This document shows positions 1 to 6,323 of a stretch of 8,739 nucleotides of DNA, piece after piece. Numbering within the stretch: position 1 is the stretch's first letter; the number at the start of each line of letters is the position of its first letter. A model generated the notes under the pieces. It did not search any database, was not told the origin of the DNA, and saw nothing but the letters and a program-made list of their open reading frames with translations. Location: assembly GCA_034435675.1 (NCBI GenBank), contig DAOTWP010000062.1, positions 1 through 8,739 on the forward strand, written 5' to 3'. Both the position numbers and the translations under genes were made by a program. This DNA is from DAOTWP01 sp034435675 (GTDB lineage Bacteria > Chloroflexota > Anaerolineae > Aggregatilineales > Phototrophicaceae).

Positions 1-205
1 GGCGCACCGCGCGCGACATGGGCAGGGCGGAATGCACGCCGAACACCCGCGCAGCGTAGGAACATGAGGCGACCACGCCGCGCTGTTCCGGCGGCGCACC
101 TACCGCGAAGGGCACGCCTTTCAGTGTTGGGTCGCGCTGTTCTTCCACCGCGCAGAAAAAGGCGTCCAGATCAAGATGCAGGATGATGCGAGTCGTGTCG
201 TCCAT
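1..205 (-). CDS. dinB: DNA polymerase IV (DinB, Y-family), N-terminal part
   Basis: Only the first 68 codons are present; the gene continues past the left edge. The product is a Y-family translesion DNA polymerase acting on damaged or stalled templates in the cytoplasm. The opening IILHLDLDAFFCAVEEQ is the classic DinB start: Asp12 is the first catalytic metal ligand and Phe17 the expected steric-gate residue that excludes ribonucleotides. The later stretch RGVVASCSYAARVFGVHSA (residues 42-60) matches the conserved fingers/palm segment, with Tyr50 and Arg53 where the family contacts the incoming nucleotide triphosphate. The start at 205 gives the normal family N-terminus. No strong Shine-Dalgarno is seen, only AGG about 4 bases upstream, and a TACAAT box lies very close to the start. 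It follows the S41 gene on the same strand after 138 bases holding a hairpin, so it is probably transcribed separately. Family assignment is firm; the rest of the protein cannot be judged. Confidence 0.93.
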   Translation of the reverse strand, partial: MDDTTRIILHLDLDAFFCAVEEQRDPTLKGVPFAVGAPPEQRGVVASCSYAARVFGVHSALPMSRAVR

Positions 206-212
206 GCTGCCT

Positions 213-218
213 ATTGTA
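213..218 (-). promoter_or_regulatory. Candidate -10 box of dinB
   Basis: On the minus strand this reads TACAAT, one mismatch from the sigma-70 -10 consensus. Only 7 bases separate it from the dinB ATG, so transcription would start at or next to the start codon and the mRNA would be leaderless or nearly so. No convincing -35 box is visible 16-18 bases upstream. I see no LexA-type palindrome next to it. Confidence 0.35.
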
Positions 219-245
219 GCAGCAGATGCGGATCGGCGGTCTGTA

Positions 246-269
246 GGGGCGGACCACCGTGTCCGCCCG
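246..269. repeat. GC-rich hairpin of dispersed-repeat type
   Basis: An exact 8-bp inverted repeat, GGGCGGAC (247-254) and GTCCGCCC (261-268), encloses a 6-base loop. It is preceded by TGTAG, giving the GTAGGGGCG... form that I recall as a dispersed intergenic hairpin in Chloroflexota and some other phyla. It lies in the 138-base gap between the S41 stop codon and the dinB start. It could end the S41 transcript, but no T-run follows on either strand, so I class it as a repeat rather than an intrinsic terminator. Confidence 0.6.
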
Positions 270-343
270 ATGGCGGGTTGGCAGGGGCACACCGGCAGAG
301 TAGCCCGGCATGCCCCACGCACAGCTTCGTTCAGATGTTCAGG

Positions 344-2707
344 TTATTCGCCTGCGGTGCTGACTTCCAGCACAAAGTCGCCGCTCACCGCATCGTCAAA
401 ACCGCCCACTTCCAGCACCAGCGTCAGCCCTTCGGGCAGTTCGACTTCCTCAAACCCGCTGGTGAAGATTTCACCGGGCACGAAGTCGTCATTTTCCGCC
501 AGCAGGTTGCCGTCAGTGTCATAGATGCGCAGCACGGTATCCAACTGACCGCTGCCTTCGGTGTCGTTGACCAGGATGTTATACACGCCGTTTTCGGGCA
601 CGGTGAAGGTGTACTGCACGCGCACGCCCGGTTCGATGCTGCCTTCTACCGGTTCGCCCACGACCACTTCGCCGCCGTCCACGATTTCAGCGCTGAGCTG
701 CTCGTCCAGCACGCCGACGGCAGTATCCAGCACCACATCACCCTCATAGAACAGCGTGTCTTCAGTCACCGGAACCTGCACGTCAAGCTGCACGCCCAGC
801 CCTTCGAGGCGAATATCGCCATCGGCATTCAGCGCGCGCCCGATGGTGAACTGGAGGTAGACATCATCCGGCATGAACACCGGGGTGATGTTGCCGCCCA
901 GCCCTTCGGACGGGTAGAAGCCCACGACGGTCACGTTGTCGCTCAGCGACATATTGTAGCTGAAGAATTCGCACGCGCTGGCGCATGCCGGACCCGTCAG
1001 CAAGGCAATCTGACCGCCATAGTAACGCCCATCCGGCGAGGGGGTGATGCGTTCTTCCGCGAACGGATCAATCTCGAAGTCGCCCAGATCGGGGTAGAAC
1101 TGCGCCGTGTTGCCGACAACGACTTCTTCATCGAAGAAGTAACCCGCCAGAATCAGGTCGAGGTTATAACCGCCGCTGTTCCAGCGCATATCCAGCACCA
1201 GCCCCGGCACACCGTTGGCATTCAGGTAGTCCACGGCGCGCTCGACCAACCGCACCAGCAGGATCGGTTCGGTGGAGAAGGTGTTGATGCGCAGGTAGCC
1301 GTAGCCGCTGTCCAGCATGCGGAATTCCACCGGCAGGGCGTCGGGACCTGCTGCCCCATTGTTGACTGACGAGAACGACCAGCTCGCGCGCTCGGCAACT
1401 GCCGTCAGGCTGACGGTGGTGGCTTCGTCGTCGCCGGGGTTCTGGTAAGTGAGTTCTACTTCGCTGTCCACCGGGAAGCGCACGACGTAGCGCAGTTGCT
1501 GCAAGCGCCGCGTGTGTTCCACGCTGAACGGCGACGACCAGGGCACGGTGGCATCAAGCGCGTCTTCAATCGGCGTGCCGTTGATTTCCAGAATCTGCGC
1601 GCCCAGTTCGATGCCCGCTTCCGCCGCCGGACTATCGTCCAGCACGAAGTTGACGATCACTTCGCCGGTGCTCAGTTCGCGGATGGCAATGCCCAGACCG
1701 CCGTCGGTTTCTGCGAAGAAGGCATCGTTGGTCAGCGCCAGGCTGGCGCCCACATGCCCGTCCGGGATTGCCCAGGTGAAGTCACGCAGGGCGAACTGAT
1801 AGGCAACCGGGTCTTCGTTTTCCTCTGCTTCGGCAAAGCGCGGCGCAAATTCTTCGTAGAGCGCGTCCCAGTCAATGCCCTTCAGTTCGGTAAAGGCATA
1901 TTCATTGCGCATCTGCTCGATCAGCGCGTCGAATGCTTCAGTGTAGCTCAGGTCGGTGTAGTCGGCAGGTTGCAGCGACTGCTCCTGCTCGATCAGGTCA
2001 ACGGCAGGTTCCACCGCGCGGTCAAAGGCGAACGGCTCGGCGTCCAGATCAACCACCGTGTAGCCCGCAGGCAGCAGCACAATCGGGTCGTCCTCGGTGA
2101 ACAGCACGCCGTCCTCGCCATAACCCGCCGGGAAGCCCTGTTCATCGTCCGGTGCCCAGACGACCAGCTTGCCGCCGACAATGTCAAAGCGGCGTTCGTA
2201 TTCGGTGGAACCGCGTACAGAACTCAGCCCCGCGCCGTACTCAATCAACTGTTCCCAGTAGGCGGTATCGGACATATTGACATAGACCGATATGTCCATT
2301 ACCACGACACCGGCATCTTCTTCGCCGTCCTGATCCACGTCGCGCGGGTCAGCGGGCGGCACAATCGGCAGGTTGACGACATAGCTGAAGGGGGAGGTCA
2401 GCGCATCAGAAGTCACATGCCCTAAAATCTGATCTTCGATGGCGATCACGTTGTCCGGTTCAAAATTGCGGTCAATCACCGCATTCACGTCGCTGAGTAC
2501 GACGGTCACCGCCCCCGCGCCAAAATCGGGCAGGAAACCCACCGTGTACTCGACTTCCCCAACGATGCGTACAGCGCCGCCCTCGTCATTGAGGAGTTCC
2601 GCAGGCTGGGGATCGTCCTGAGCAAAGACGGACGCCCCGGCAGTCAGTGCCAGCAGCAGCGCAAAGAGCAGCACCACCGCCAGCACAGGTTGACGTTTAA
2701 CGCGCAT
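344..2707 (-). CDS. Secreted S41-family protease with PDZ and C-terminal PPC-like domain
   Basis: The 787-residue product is probably an exported serine peptidase of the tail-specific/tricorn-like S41 family. I place the start at 2707, not at an upstream in-frame codon, because AAGGAGT lies 6 bases before it and a Sec signal peptide follows at once (hydrophobic residues 8-24, likely cleavage after VFA at about 29). Residues 30-240 are an uncharacterised N-terminal region with an acidic DVDQDGEED calcium-loop-like motif (123-131) and a second acidic patch near 198-207. Residues 250-320 form a helical S41 lead-in ending in DGH (His318). A PDZ-like segment spans about 335-435, including DDSPAAEAGIELGAQILEIN. 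The S41 core is about 465-610, with LDMRWNSGG (505-513) and ACASACE, where Ser577 aligns with the nucleophile. The usual Lys is absent, so a His318-Ser577 arrangement like tricorn or nisin-resistance protein is inferred. Residues 685-785 resemble a PPC domain. The substrate is unknown. Confidence 0.88.
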   Translation of the reverse strand: MRVKRQPVLAVVLLFALLLALTAGASVFAQDDPQPAELLNDEGGAVRIVGEVEYTVGFLPDFGAGAVTVVLSDVNAVIDRNFEPDNVIAIEDQILGHVTSDALTSPFSYVVNLPIVPPADPRDVDQDGEEDAGVVVMDISVYVNMSDTAYWEQLIEYGAGLSSVRGSTEYERRFDIVGGKLVVWAPDDEQGFPAGYGEDGVLFTEDDPIVLLPAGYTVVDLDAEPFAFDRAVEPAVDLIEQEQSLQPADYTDLSYTEAFDALIEQMRNEYAFTELKGIDWDALYEEFAPRFAEAEENEDPVAYQFALRDFTWAIPDGHVGASLALTNDAFFAETDGGLGIAIRELSTGEVIVNFVLDDSPAAEAGIELGAQILEINGTPIEDALDATVPWSSPFSVEHTRRLQQLRYVVRFPVDSEVELTYQNPGDDEATTVSLTAVAERASWSFSSVNNGAAGPDALPVEFRMLDSGYGYLRINTFSTEPILLVRLVERAVDYLNANGVPGLVLDMRWNSGGYNLDLILAGYFFDEEVVVGNTAQFYPDLGDFEIDPFAEERITPSPDGRYYGGQIALLTGPACASACEFFSYNMSLSDNVTVVGFYPSEGLGGNITPVFMPDDVYLQFTIGRALNADGDIRLEGLGVQLDVQVPVTEDTLFYEGDVVLDTAVGVLDEQLSAEIVDGGEVVVGEPVEGSIEPGVRVQYTFTVPENGVYNILVNDTEGSGQLDTVLRIYDTDGNLLAENDDFVPGEIFTSGFEEVELPEGLTLVLEVGGFDDAVSGDFVLEVSTAGE

Positions 2708-2713
2708 AAAGTT

Positions 2714-2720
2714 ACTCCTT
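2714..2720 (-). promoter_or_regulatory. Strong ribosome binding site setting the S41 start
   Basis: On the minus strand this reads AAGGAGT, a near-perfect Shine-Dalgarno sequence, 6 bases before the ATG at 2707. It decides between this start and a longer open frame beginning at 2845, whose extra 46 residues look unlike any signal peptide or domain and cross the candidate promoter. Confidence 0.85.
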
Positions 2721-2754
2721 AGCCGTTTCAAAACATTTGTGAACTGCACTGGAA

Positions 2755-2783
2755 ATTGTGCCGCAAGCCGTGCTGTGGCGCAA
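2755..2783 (-). promoter_or_regulatory. Candidate sigma-70 promoter for the S41 gene
   Basis: On the minus strand TTGCGC (2783-2778) and CACAAT (2760-2755) are separated by 17 bases. Both boxes are only partial matches to TTGACA and TATAAT. The spacing and the position about 50 bases before the S41 start make this the best candidate in the 183-base gap after the esterase gene. Confidence 0.35.
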
Positions 2784-2846
2784 GCGGTAGGCAACCGTAA
2801 AAGCTGAACCGAACCAGAGCGAGACAGACAGTGCCAGCCACCCACC

Positions 2847-2867
2847 GCCGGGAACCGCGCTCCCGGC
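2847..2867 (-). terminator. Hairpin after the esterase gene, possible terminator
   Basis: A 7-bp perfect stem, GCCGGGA (2847-2853) with TCCCGGC (2861-2867), has a 7-base loop. It begins 24 bases after the esterase stop codon on the minus strand, where the P450-SDR-esterase transcript should end. No T-run follows it on the minus strand, so it may work as a factor-dependent terminator, a 3' end stabiliser, or not at all. Confidence 0.4.
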
Positions 2868-2890
2868 AGGATGGTTGGCGTGCGGCTGGT

Positions 2891-3868
2891 TCAGGGCAGC
2901 GGGTGCTGGGCAGCGGGATGCTGCATATAGAACGCCCACATCAGCGCGGAGGCGTCAATCTCTTCGCTGGTGCTGCCCACAATGAAGGCGGGCAGCGGCG
3001 CGCCGCCGGGCCACGAATGCCCGCCGCCGTCAATCGTATACAGGATCACCTCGGCGTCCGCGTCGCAGTCCGTGTAGCGGGTGCTGCTGACAGAGTCAGA
3101 AACGCTGGCTGTTTCGGGCGACAGCGCGCAGCCGTTGCGGGCTGCCCACGCGGCAGTCCATTCCGGCACCGGCGGAAAGTCGAAGCCCATCGCGCCGCCG
3201 CCCGCATAGGGCACAATCAGATCCGCTGTGCCGTGAAAGGCGATCACCGGAACCGGGCGCGCCGGGTTGCAGCCGTCCTCCGGCTCAAGATACGCGCCTG
3301 CCACCGTGCCAATCGCCGCGATGCGCTCCGCCATACGGCACGCCAGCAGATAGGACATGCCGCCGCCGTTGGACAGCCCGTTGACGTACACCCGCGCCGG
3401 ATCAAGGCACAACTGCTCCAGCAGGTGGTCAATCAGCACGCCGATGAAGGCGACATCGTCTACCGGTTCCGCTGGGTTATCAAACCCGCCGCCCGCATTC
3501 CAGCGCAGCGGCACGCCGGTGCCCGCCGGGTAGACGATCACCGCGCCGGTCTCGTCGGCAAGGTCATTCCACTGGCTGGTGGACATCTGGTTTTCGGGCC
3601 AGGAGGCGAACCCGTGCAGGCTGATAATCAGCACAGCAGGCACAGCCGGATCATAGCTGGCAGGCACGTACAGCACATAGTCGCGTGGTTGCCCGCCGAA
3701 GTCCAGTTCGCCCGCGCTTTGCCCGATCACTGCCGCTGTGCGCGCCGGGTTACAGGCGCTTGCGGCGGGTGTTGCGTCCTGCGCCTGCGCCGCCATGCCG
3801 GGCGCGAACAGCAGCGCCAGCAGCCCGAACACCGCCAGCGCTGCGCGAATTCCTGTTTGCTGTGTCAT
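2891..3868 (-). CDS. Secreted LpqC/PHB-depolymerase-like esterase (CE1 type)
   Basis: The 325-residue product is a predicted exported alpha/beta-hydrolase esterase of the LpqC / polyhydroxybutyrate-depolymerase / feruloyl-esterase group, cleaving carboxylic esters outside the cytoplasm. A Sec signal peptide is clear (residues 1-30, hydrophobic 9-22, likely cleavage after AQA); there is no lipobox. LHG at 84-86 is the oxyanion strand. GLSNGGG (164-170) is the nucleophile elbow with Ser166, HGTAD (212-216) supplies the acid Asp216, and GGGHSWPGG (281-289) supplies His284. Six cysteines (39, 154, 177, 200, 247, 268) could form three disulfides, as expected of a secreted enzyme. It contains no lysine. 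The start lies 4 bases after the SDR stop with only a weak ribosome site, so translation is probably coupled to the SDR. Length and motifs fit an intact enzyme; the natural ester (polyester, acetylated sugar or feruloyl) cannot be told. Confidence 0.88.
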   Translation of the reverse strand: MTQQTGIRAALAVFGLLALLFAPGMAAQAQDATPAASACNPARTAAVIGQSAGELDFGGQPRDYVLYVPASYDPAVPAVLIISLHGFASWPENQMSTSQWNDLADETGAVIVYPAGTGVPLRWNAGGGFDNPAEPVDDVAFIGVLIDHLLEQLCLDPARVYVNGLSNGGGMSYLLACRMAERIAAIGTVAGAYLEPEDGCNPARPVPVIAFHGTADLIVPYAGGGAMGFDFPPVPEWTAAWAARNGCALSPETASVSDSVSSTRYTDCDADAEVILYTIDGGGHSWPGGAPLPAFIVGSTSEEIDASALMWAFYMQHPAAQHPLP

Positions 3869-3872
3869 GGAG

Positions 3873-4685
3873 TTAGCCCTTTCCCTTACCCAGTCCTTTT
3901 GCCATAAAGCTGCCGATGCTGTTGACTGCCTGCCGCCGGGTCATGAGCTGCGTCTGCATGAACATGAACAGCTTGTTGATTCTGCCGGGCACGACGAGAT
4001 GCTTTTTGCCCAGCGCCGCCAGCACTTCGTCCACAACCGGGTCGGTCTGCGCAATCATAAACTGCGGATACTGCGCGAGGTTGTCGCCCTGCGTGTTCAT
4101 CAGCCCGGCAGCCACCACCAGCACATCCACGCCGCTGCCCTTCAGCTCGTACCACAGCACCTGCCCCAGCGCAATCTGAAACGCCTTGTTGGCGGAATAC
4201 GCCCCGGTATACGGTGCGGGCACCAGCCCTGCGCCGGATGCCACAAAGATGATCGCGCCGCGCCGCCGGTCACGCATCAGGTTGCCGTAATGGTGCGCCA
4301 GCGAGGTATAGGCGCGGGCGTTGATATCCAGCATGCGGTGGTGCGTCGCTAAATCCATATCCAGAATGGTCGGCGTGTTGGCGGGCGTGTACATGTGGTT
4401 GCAGACCAGCAGCCCCACCTCGACATCCTGCGTTTGCGGGGCAAGCGCGGTCAGAAACTGCGCCTCGGACAAATCCTGCACAATCGGGCGTACCTCCACG
4501 CCGTACTGCTGGCGCAGGTCTGCCGCGCGCTGGTGCAGTTCCGCATCGAGAATATCCACCAGCAGCAGATGCATGCCCTGTGCCGCCAGATGCCGCGCGA
4601 AGGTGTAGCCCAAGCCCTCTGCCCGTGCCGCGCCGGTGACCAGCGCCCAGTCACCATACCGTGATTTTAGCGTGGACATCGGCAT
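3873..4685 (-). CDS. Short-chain dehydrogenase/reductase, divergent
   Basis: The 270-residue cytosolic protein has the Rossmann fold of the SDR superfamily and probably oxidises an alcohol or reduces a ketone with NAD(P). The dinucleotide motif is TGAARAEGLG (17-26), one residue longer than the usual TGxxxGIG. LLLVD at 40-44 ends the second strand with an acidic residue that in many SDRs favours NAD. The catalytic set is visible: Asn122 in DINARA, Ser150 in VASGAG, and Tyr163/Lys167 in YSANK. The structural NNAG motif is replaced by CNHMY (95-99), and the usual PG after strand 6 is AG (193-194). Its ATG overlaps the P450 stop as TAATG, so the two are translated together. A second in-frame ATG is two codons downstream. 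The likely role is to process the alcohol made by the P450, though that is inferred only from position. Confidence 0.87.
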   Translation of the reverse strand: MPMSTLKSRYGDWALVTGAARAEGLGYTFARHLAAQGMHLLLVDILDAELHQRAADLRQQYGVEVRPIVQDLSEAQFLTALAPQTQDVEVGLLVCNHMYTPANTPTILDMDLATHHRMLDINARAYTSLAHHYGNLMRDRRRGAIIFVASGAGLVPAPYTGAYSANKAFQIALGQVLWYELKGSGVDVLVVAAGLMNTQGDNLAQYPQFMIAQTDPVVDEVLAALGKKHLVVPGRINKLFMFMQTQLMTRRQAVNSIGSFMAKGLGKGKG

Positions 4686-6103
4686 TATGCCTGTTCGACC
4701 TGCGCAGCGCTGACGGGCTGCTGGTGATGCGGGCAGCCTGCCGCTGCCGCCTCCAGCATGGTCAGGTCAAGCGGGCGCACACCCGCCTTGCGCTGGTAGC
4801 GCACGCGCACAGGCGACGGATGATTCGCGCCGTTGCCGCTGACGACATGCACCTCGCGGCTCAGCAGTTCCACGTCAAACTGCTGGAACAACAGCGCCGT
4901 GATGATCGCCATCTCGTTTTTGGCGAAGTTCATGCCGGTGCATTTGTGGATGCCACCGCCAAAGCCAACAATCGCAAAGCTGTTCTTGCCTTCGCCGCGT
5001 TCGGGCAGGTAGCGCAGCGGGTCAAACGCTTCGGGGTTGTCAAACACCGTCGGCAGAAAGTGCGAGGTCGCCGCGCTGACCATCAGGCGCCAGCCTTTAG
5101 GGATGGTGTAGTCGCCAATCTTCAACGGCTCGTCCACCGTGCGCATCTGCGTATCGGCGGAGGGGCGCAGGCGGGTCGTTTCGTCAATCGCCCAGTAGAT
5201 ATGGTCGAGGCTGCTCAGTGTGGCGGCGTCCAGCGCTTTGCCCGCCGGGACGCGCTCAGCAATTTCCGCTTTGACCAGATCAAGATAGTCGGGGTGTTGC
5301 AGCAGCAGCGCCAGCAGCCATGCTGCCTGCCCTGCCGTCGTTTCGTGCCCGGCAAAGAGCAGACCCATGAACATCGTCACGATAGTTTCATCGGGCAGAA
5401 TTGTGCCGTCTTTCAGCGGGGTGGTCAGCAGCGTGCTGATCAGGTCGTCATAGCGTTCGGGGTGCGCCCGGCGCTTGTCAATCAACCGCGAGAGGGTCGC
5501 GCTGATCTTCTGCTTCGCCTGATCGCGCCGCCGGAATTTGGGCAGCGGCAGGGTGGGCGGCAGCACGGGGTCCAGCGATGCGCTGATTGCCGCATAATCC
5601 TGCCAGAATTCCGCGCCGAGTTCCTGCTGGTAATCGGGACCGATCAACGCCCTGCCCGCCACAAACTGCGCTAGATGCAGCATTTCCTGCATGATGTCCA
5701 CTTCGCCGGAGTCGCCCAGCGTGTCCAGCCAGTGTTGAATCTCGATGTTCATCGCCTGAATATAGCCAACCATGCGCTCGCGGCGAAAGACCTCTTGCAG
5801 CGCCGGACGCTGGTTGTAGTAGCTTTCGGTGCTGGCGGTGAACAGCACTTCGCCGATGGCTTCCTTCAAAAAGGCATAGCCATCCTGCATGTTCAGGGTC
5901 TTGTCGGTTTCGGTGTAGAACTGGCGGTTGTGTTCCGCGCCAGTGATGACCAGCACTGGCTGCGGACCCAGTTTCATGGCGAAGATGTCGCCGTGTTCGG
6001 CGTGCCCACGCTTGAACAAGCCGTCGCGGTTGCGAAGCATTTCAACCAGATGTCCCAGCACGGGTAATCCGCCGGACACCATCGGGGGGAGTGCTGCTGT
6101 CAT
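4685..6103 (-). CDS. Cytochrome P450, CYP51-like
   Basis: The 472-residue soluble P450 (no N-terminal membrane anchor) is a heme-thiolate monooxygenase. The I-helix oxygen-activation motif is AGHETT (251-256), the K-helix ExxR is Glu308/Arg311, and the heme-binding loop FGGGIHKCTG (381-390) holds the axial ligand Cys388. GYAFLKEAIGEVLF (75-88) resembles the B'-region signature of CYP51 sterol demethylases, and the stretch from IPKGW to DPLRYLPE also resembles that clan, so CYP51-like is fair. Sterol 14-demethylation itself is not shown. A 30-residue C-terminal tail beyond the catalytic domain contains GCPHHQ (456-461). The start at 6103 has AAGGA 7 bases upstream and gives the usual proline- and glycine-rich N-terminus. 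It is first in an operon with the SDR and esterase, under a promoter overlapped by a TetR-like operator. No ferredoxin or reductase gene is adjacent, so electrons must come from partners elsewhere. Confidence 0.93.
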   Translation of the reverse strand: MTAALPPMVSGGLPVLGHLVEMLRNRDGLFKRGHAEHGDIFAMKLGPQPVLVITGAEHNRQFYTETDKTLNMQDGYAFLKEAIGEVLFTASTESYYNQRPALQEVFRRERMVGYIQAMNIEIQHWLDTLGDSGEVDIMQEMLHLAQFVAGRALIGPDYQQELGAEFWQDYAAISASLDPVLPPTLPLPKFRRRDQAKQKISATLSRLIDKRRAHPERYDDLISTLLTTPLKDGTILPDETIVTMFMGLLFAGHETTAGQAAWLLALLLQHPDYLDLVKAEIAERVPAGKALDAATLSSLDHIYWAIDETTRLRPSADTQMRTVDEPLKIGDYTIPKGWRLMVSAATSHFLPTVFDNPEAFDPLRYLPERGEGKNSFAIVGFGGGIHKCTGMNFAKNEMAIITALLFQQFDVELLSREVHVVSGNGANHPSPVRVRYQRKAGVRPLDLTMLEAAAAGCPHHQQPVSAAQVEQA

Positions 6104-6152
6104 TCCTGAATCCTTTGTTCGTTTTTCGGCTGCTGTCGTGCGTCTTTACGTT

Positions 6153-6176
6153 ATTCTGAAACGAGCGTTCCAGAAT
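6153..6176. promoter_or_regulatory. TetR-type operator palindrome over the P450 start site
   Basis: A 24-bp inverted repeat is centred between 6164 and 6165. The half-sites ATTCTGAAACG and CGTTCCAGAAT match in 10 of 12 positions each. The inner AACGnnCGTT core is the form commonly bound by TetR/AcrR-family repressors. It begins 7 bases downstream of the P450 -10 box, so it covers the expected transcription start and first bases of the mRNA, where a bound repressor would block initiation. No TetR gene is in the window. The regulator family is inferred from the shape of the site. Confidence 0.62.
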
Positions 6177-6183
6177 TGAGTTT

Positions 6184-6189
6184 ATTGTA
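6184..6189 (-). promoter_or_regulatory. -10 box of the P450-SDR-esterase operon
   Basis: On the minus strand this reads TACAAT, about 80 bases before the P450 start and just upstream of the palindromic operator. The -35 region is poor, with nothing close to TTGACA 16-18 bases upstream, which would suit a promoter that depends on regulation or is simply weak. Confidence 0.5.
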
Positions 6190-6252
6190 CCACAGCTCCC
6201 ACCGGGGAAACTTGAGGGTTTGTTGAATCTGCCAGCCGCCAACACCCACCCG

Positions 6253-6281
6253 TTGACGCGCCGGACGCTTGCGCGTAAGCT
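6253..6281 (+). promoter_or_regulatory. Candidate sigma-70 promoter for the alpha/beta hydrolase
   Basis: TTGACG (6253-6258), one mismatch from the -35 consensus, is followed after exactly 17 bases by TAAGCT (6276-6281), a weak -10 box. Transcription would start near 6288, leaving a 5' leader of about 35 bases. It is divergent from, and does not overlap, the P450 promoter and operator about 65-130 bases away. Confidence 0.45.
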
Positions 6282-6323
6282 GAACGGCACACGACAGGTC
6301 TGCCGGAAACCGTTTCAGGATAG

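Noticed and set aside
176..1369. Long plus-strand open frame opposite dinB and the 3' part of the S41 gene
   Set aside because: It is antisense to two clearly recognisable genes and has a low-complexity His/Gln/Ala-rich composition typical of shadow frames.
2708..2845. Extension of the S41 reading frame to an upstream ATG at 2845
   Set aside because: The added 46 residues have no signal-peptide or domain character and cross the candidate promoter. The AAGGAGT site and signal peptide both point to 2707.
4661..5674. 337-codon plus-strand open frame opposite the P450
   Set aside because: It lies entirely antisense to a P450 with all diagnostic motifs and shows no recognisable domain.
6104..6323. 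Possible riboswitch or leader peptide in the divergent P450-hydrolase region
   Set aside because: No conserved aptamer-like structure or short frame with a ribosome site is evident. The region is explained by two promoters and one operator.
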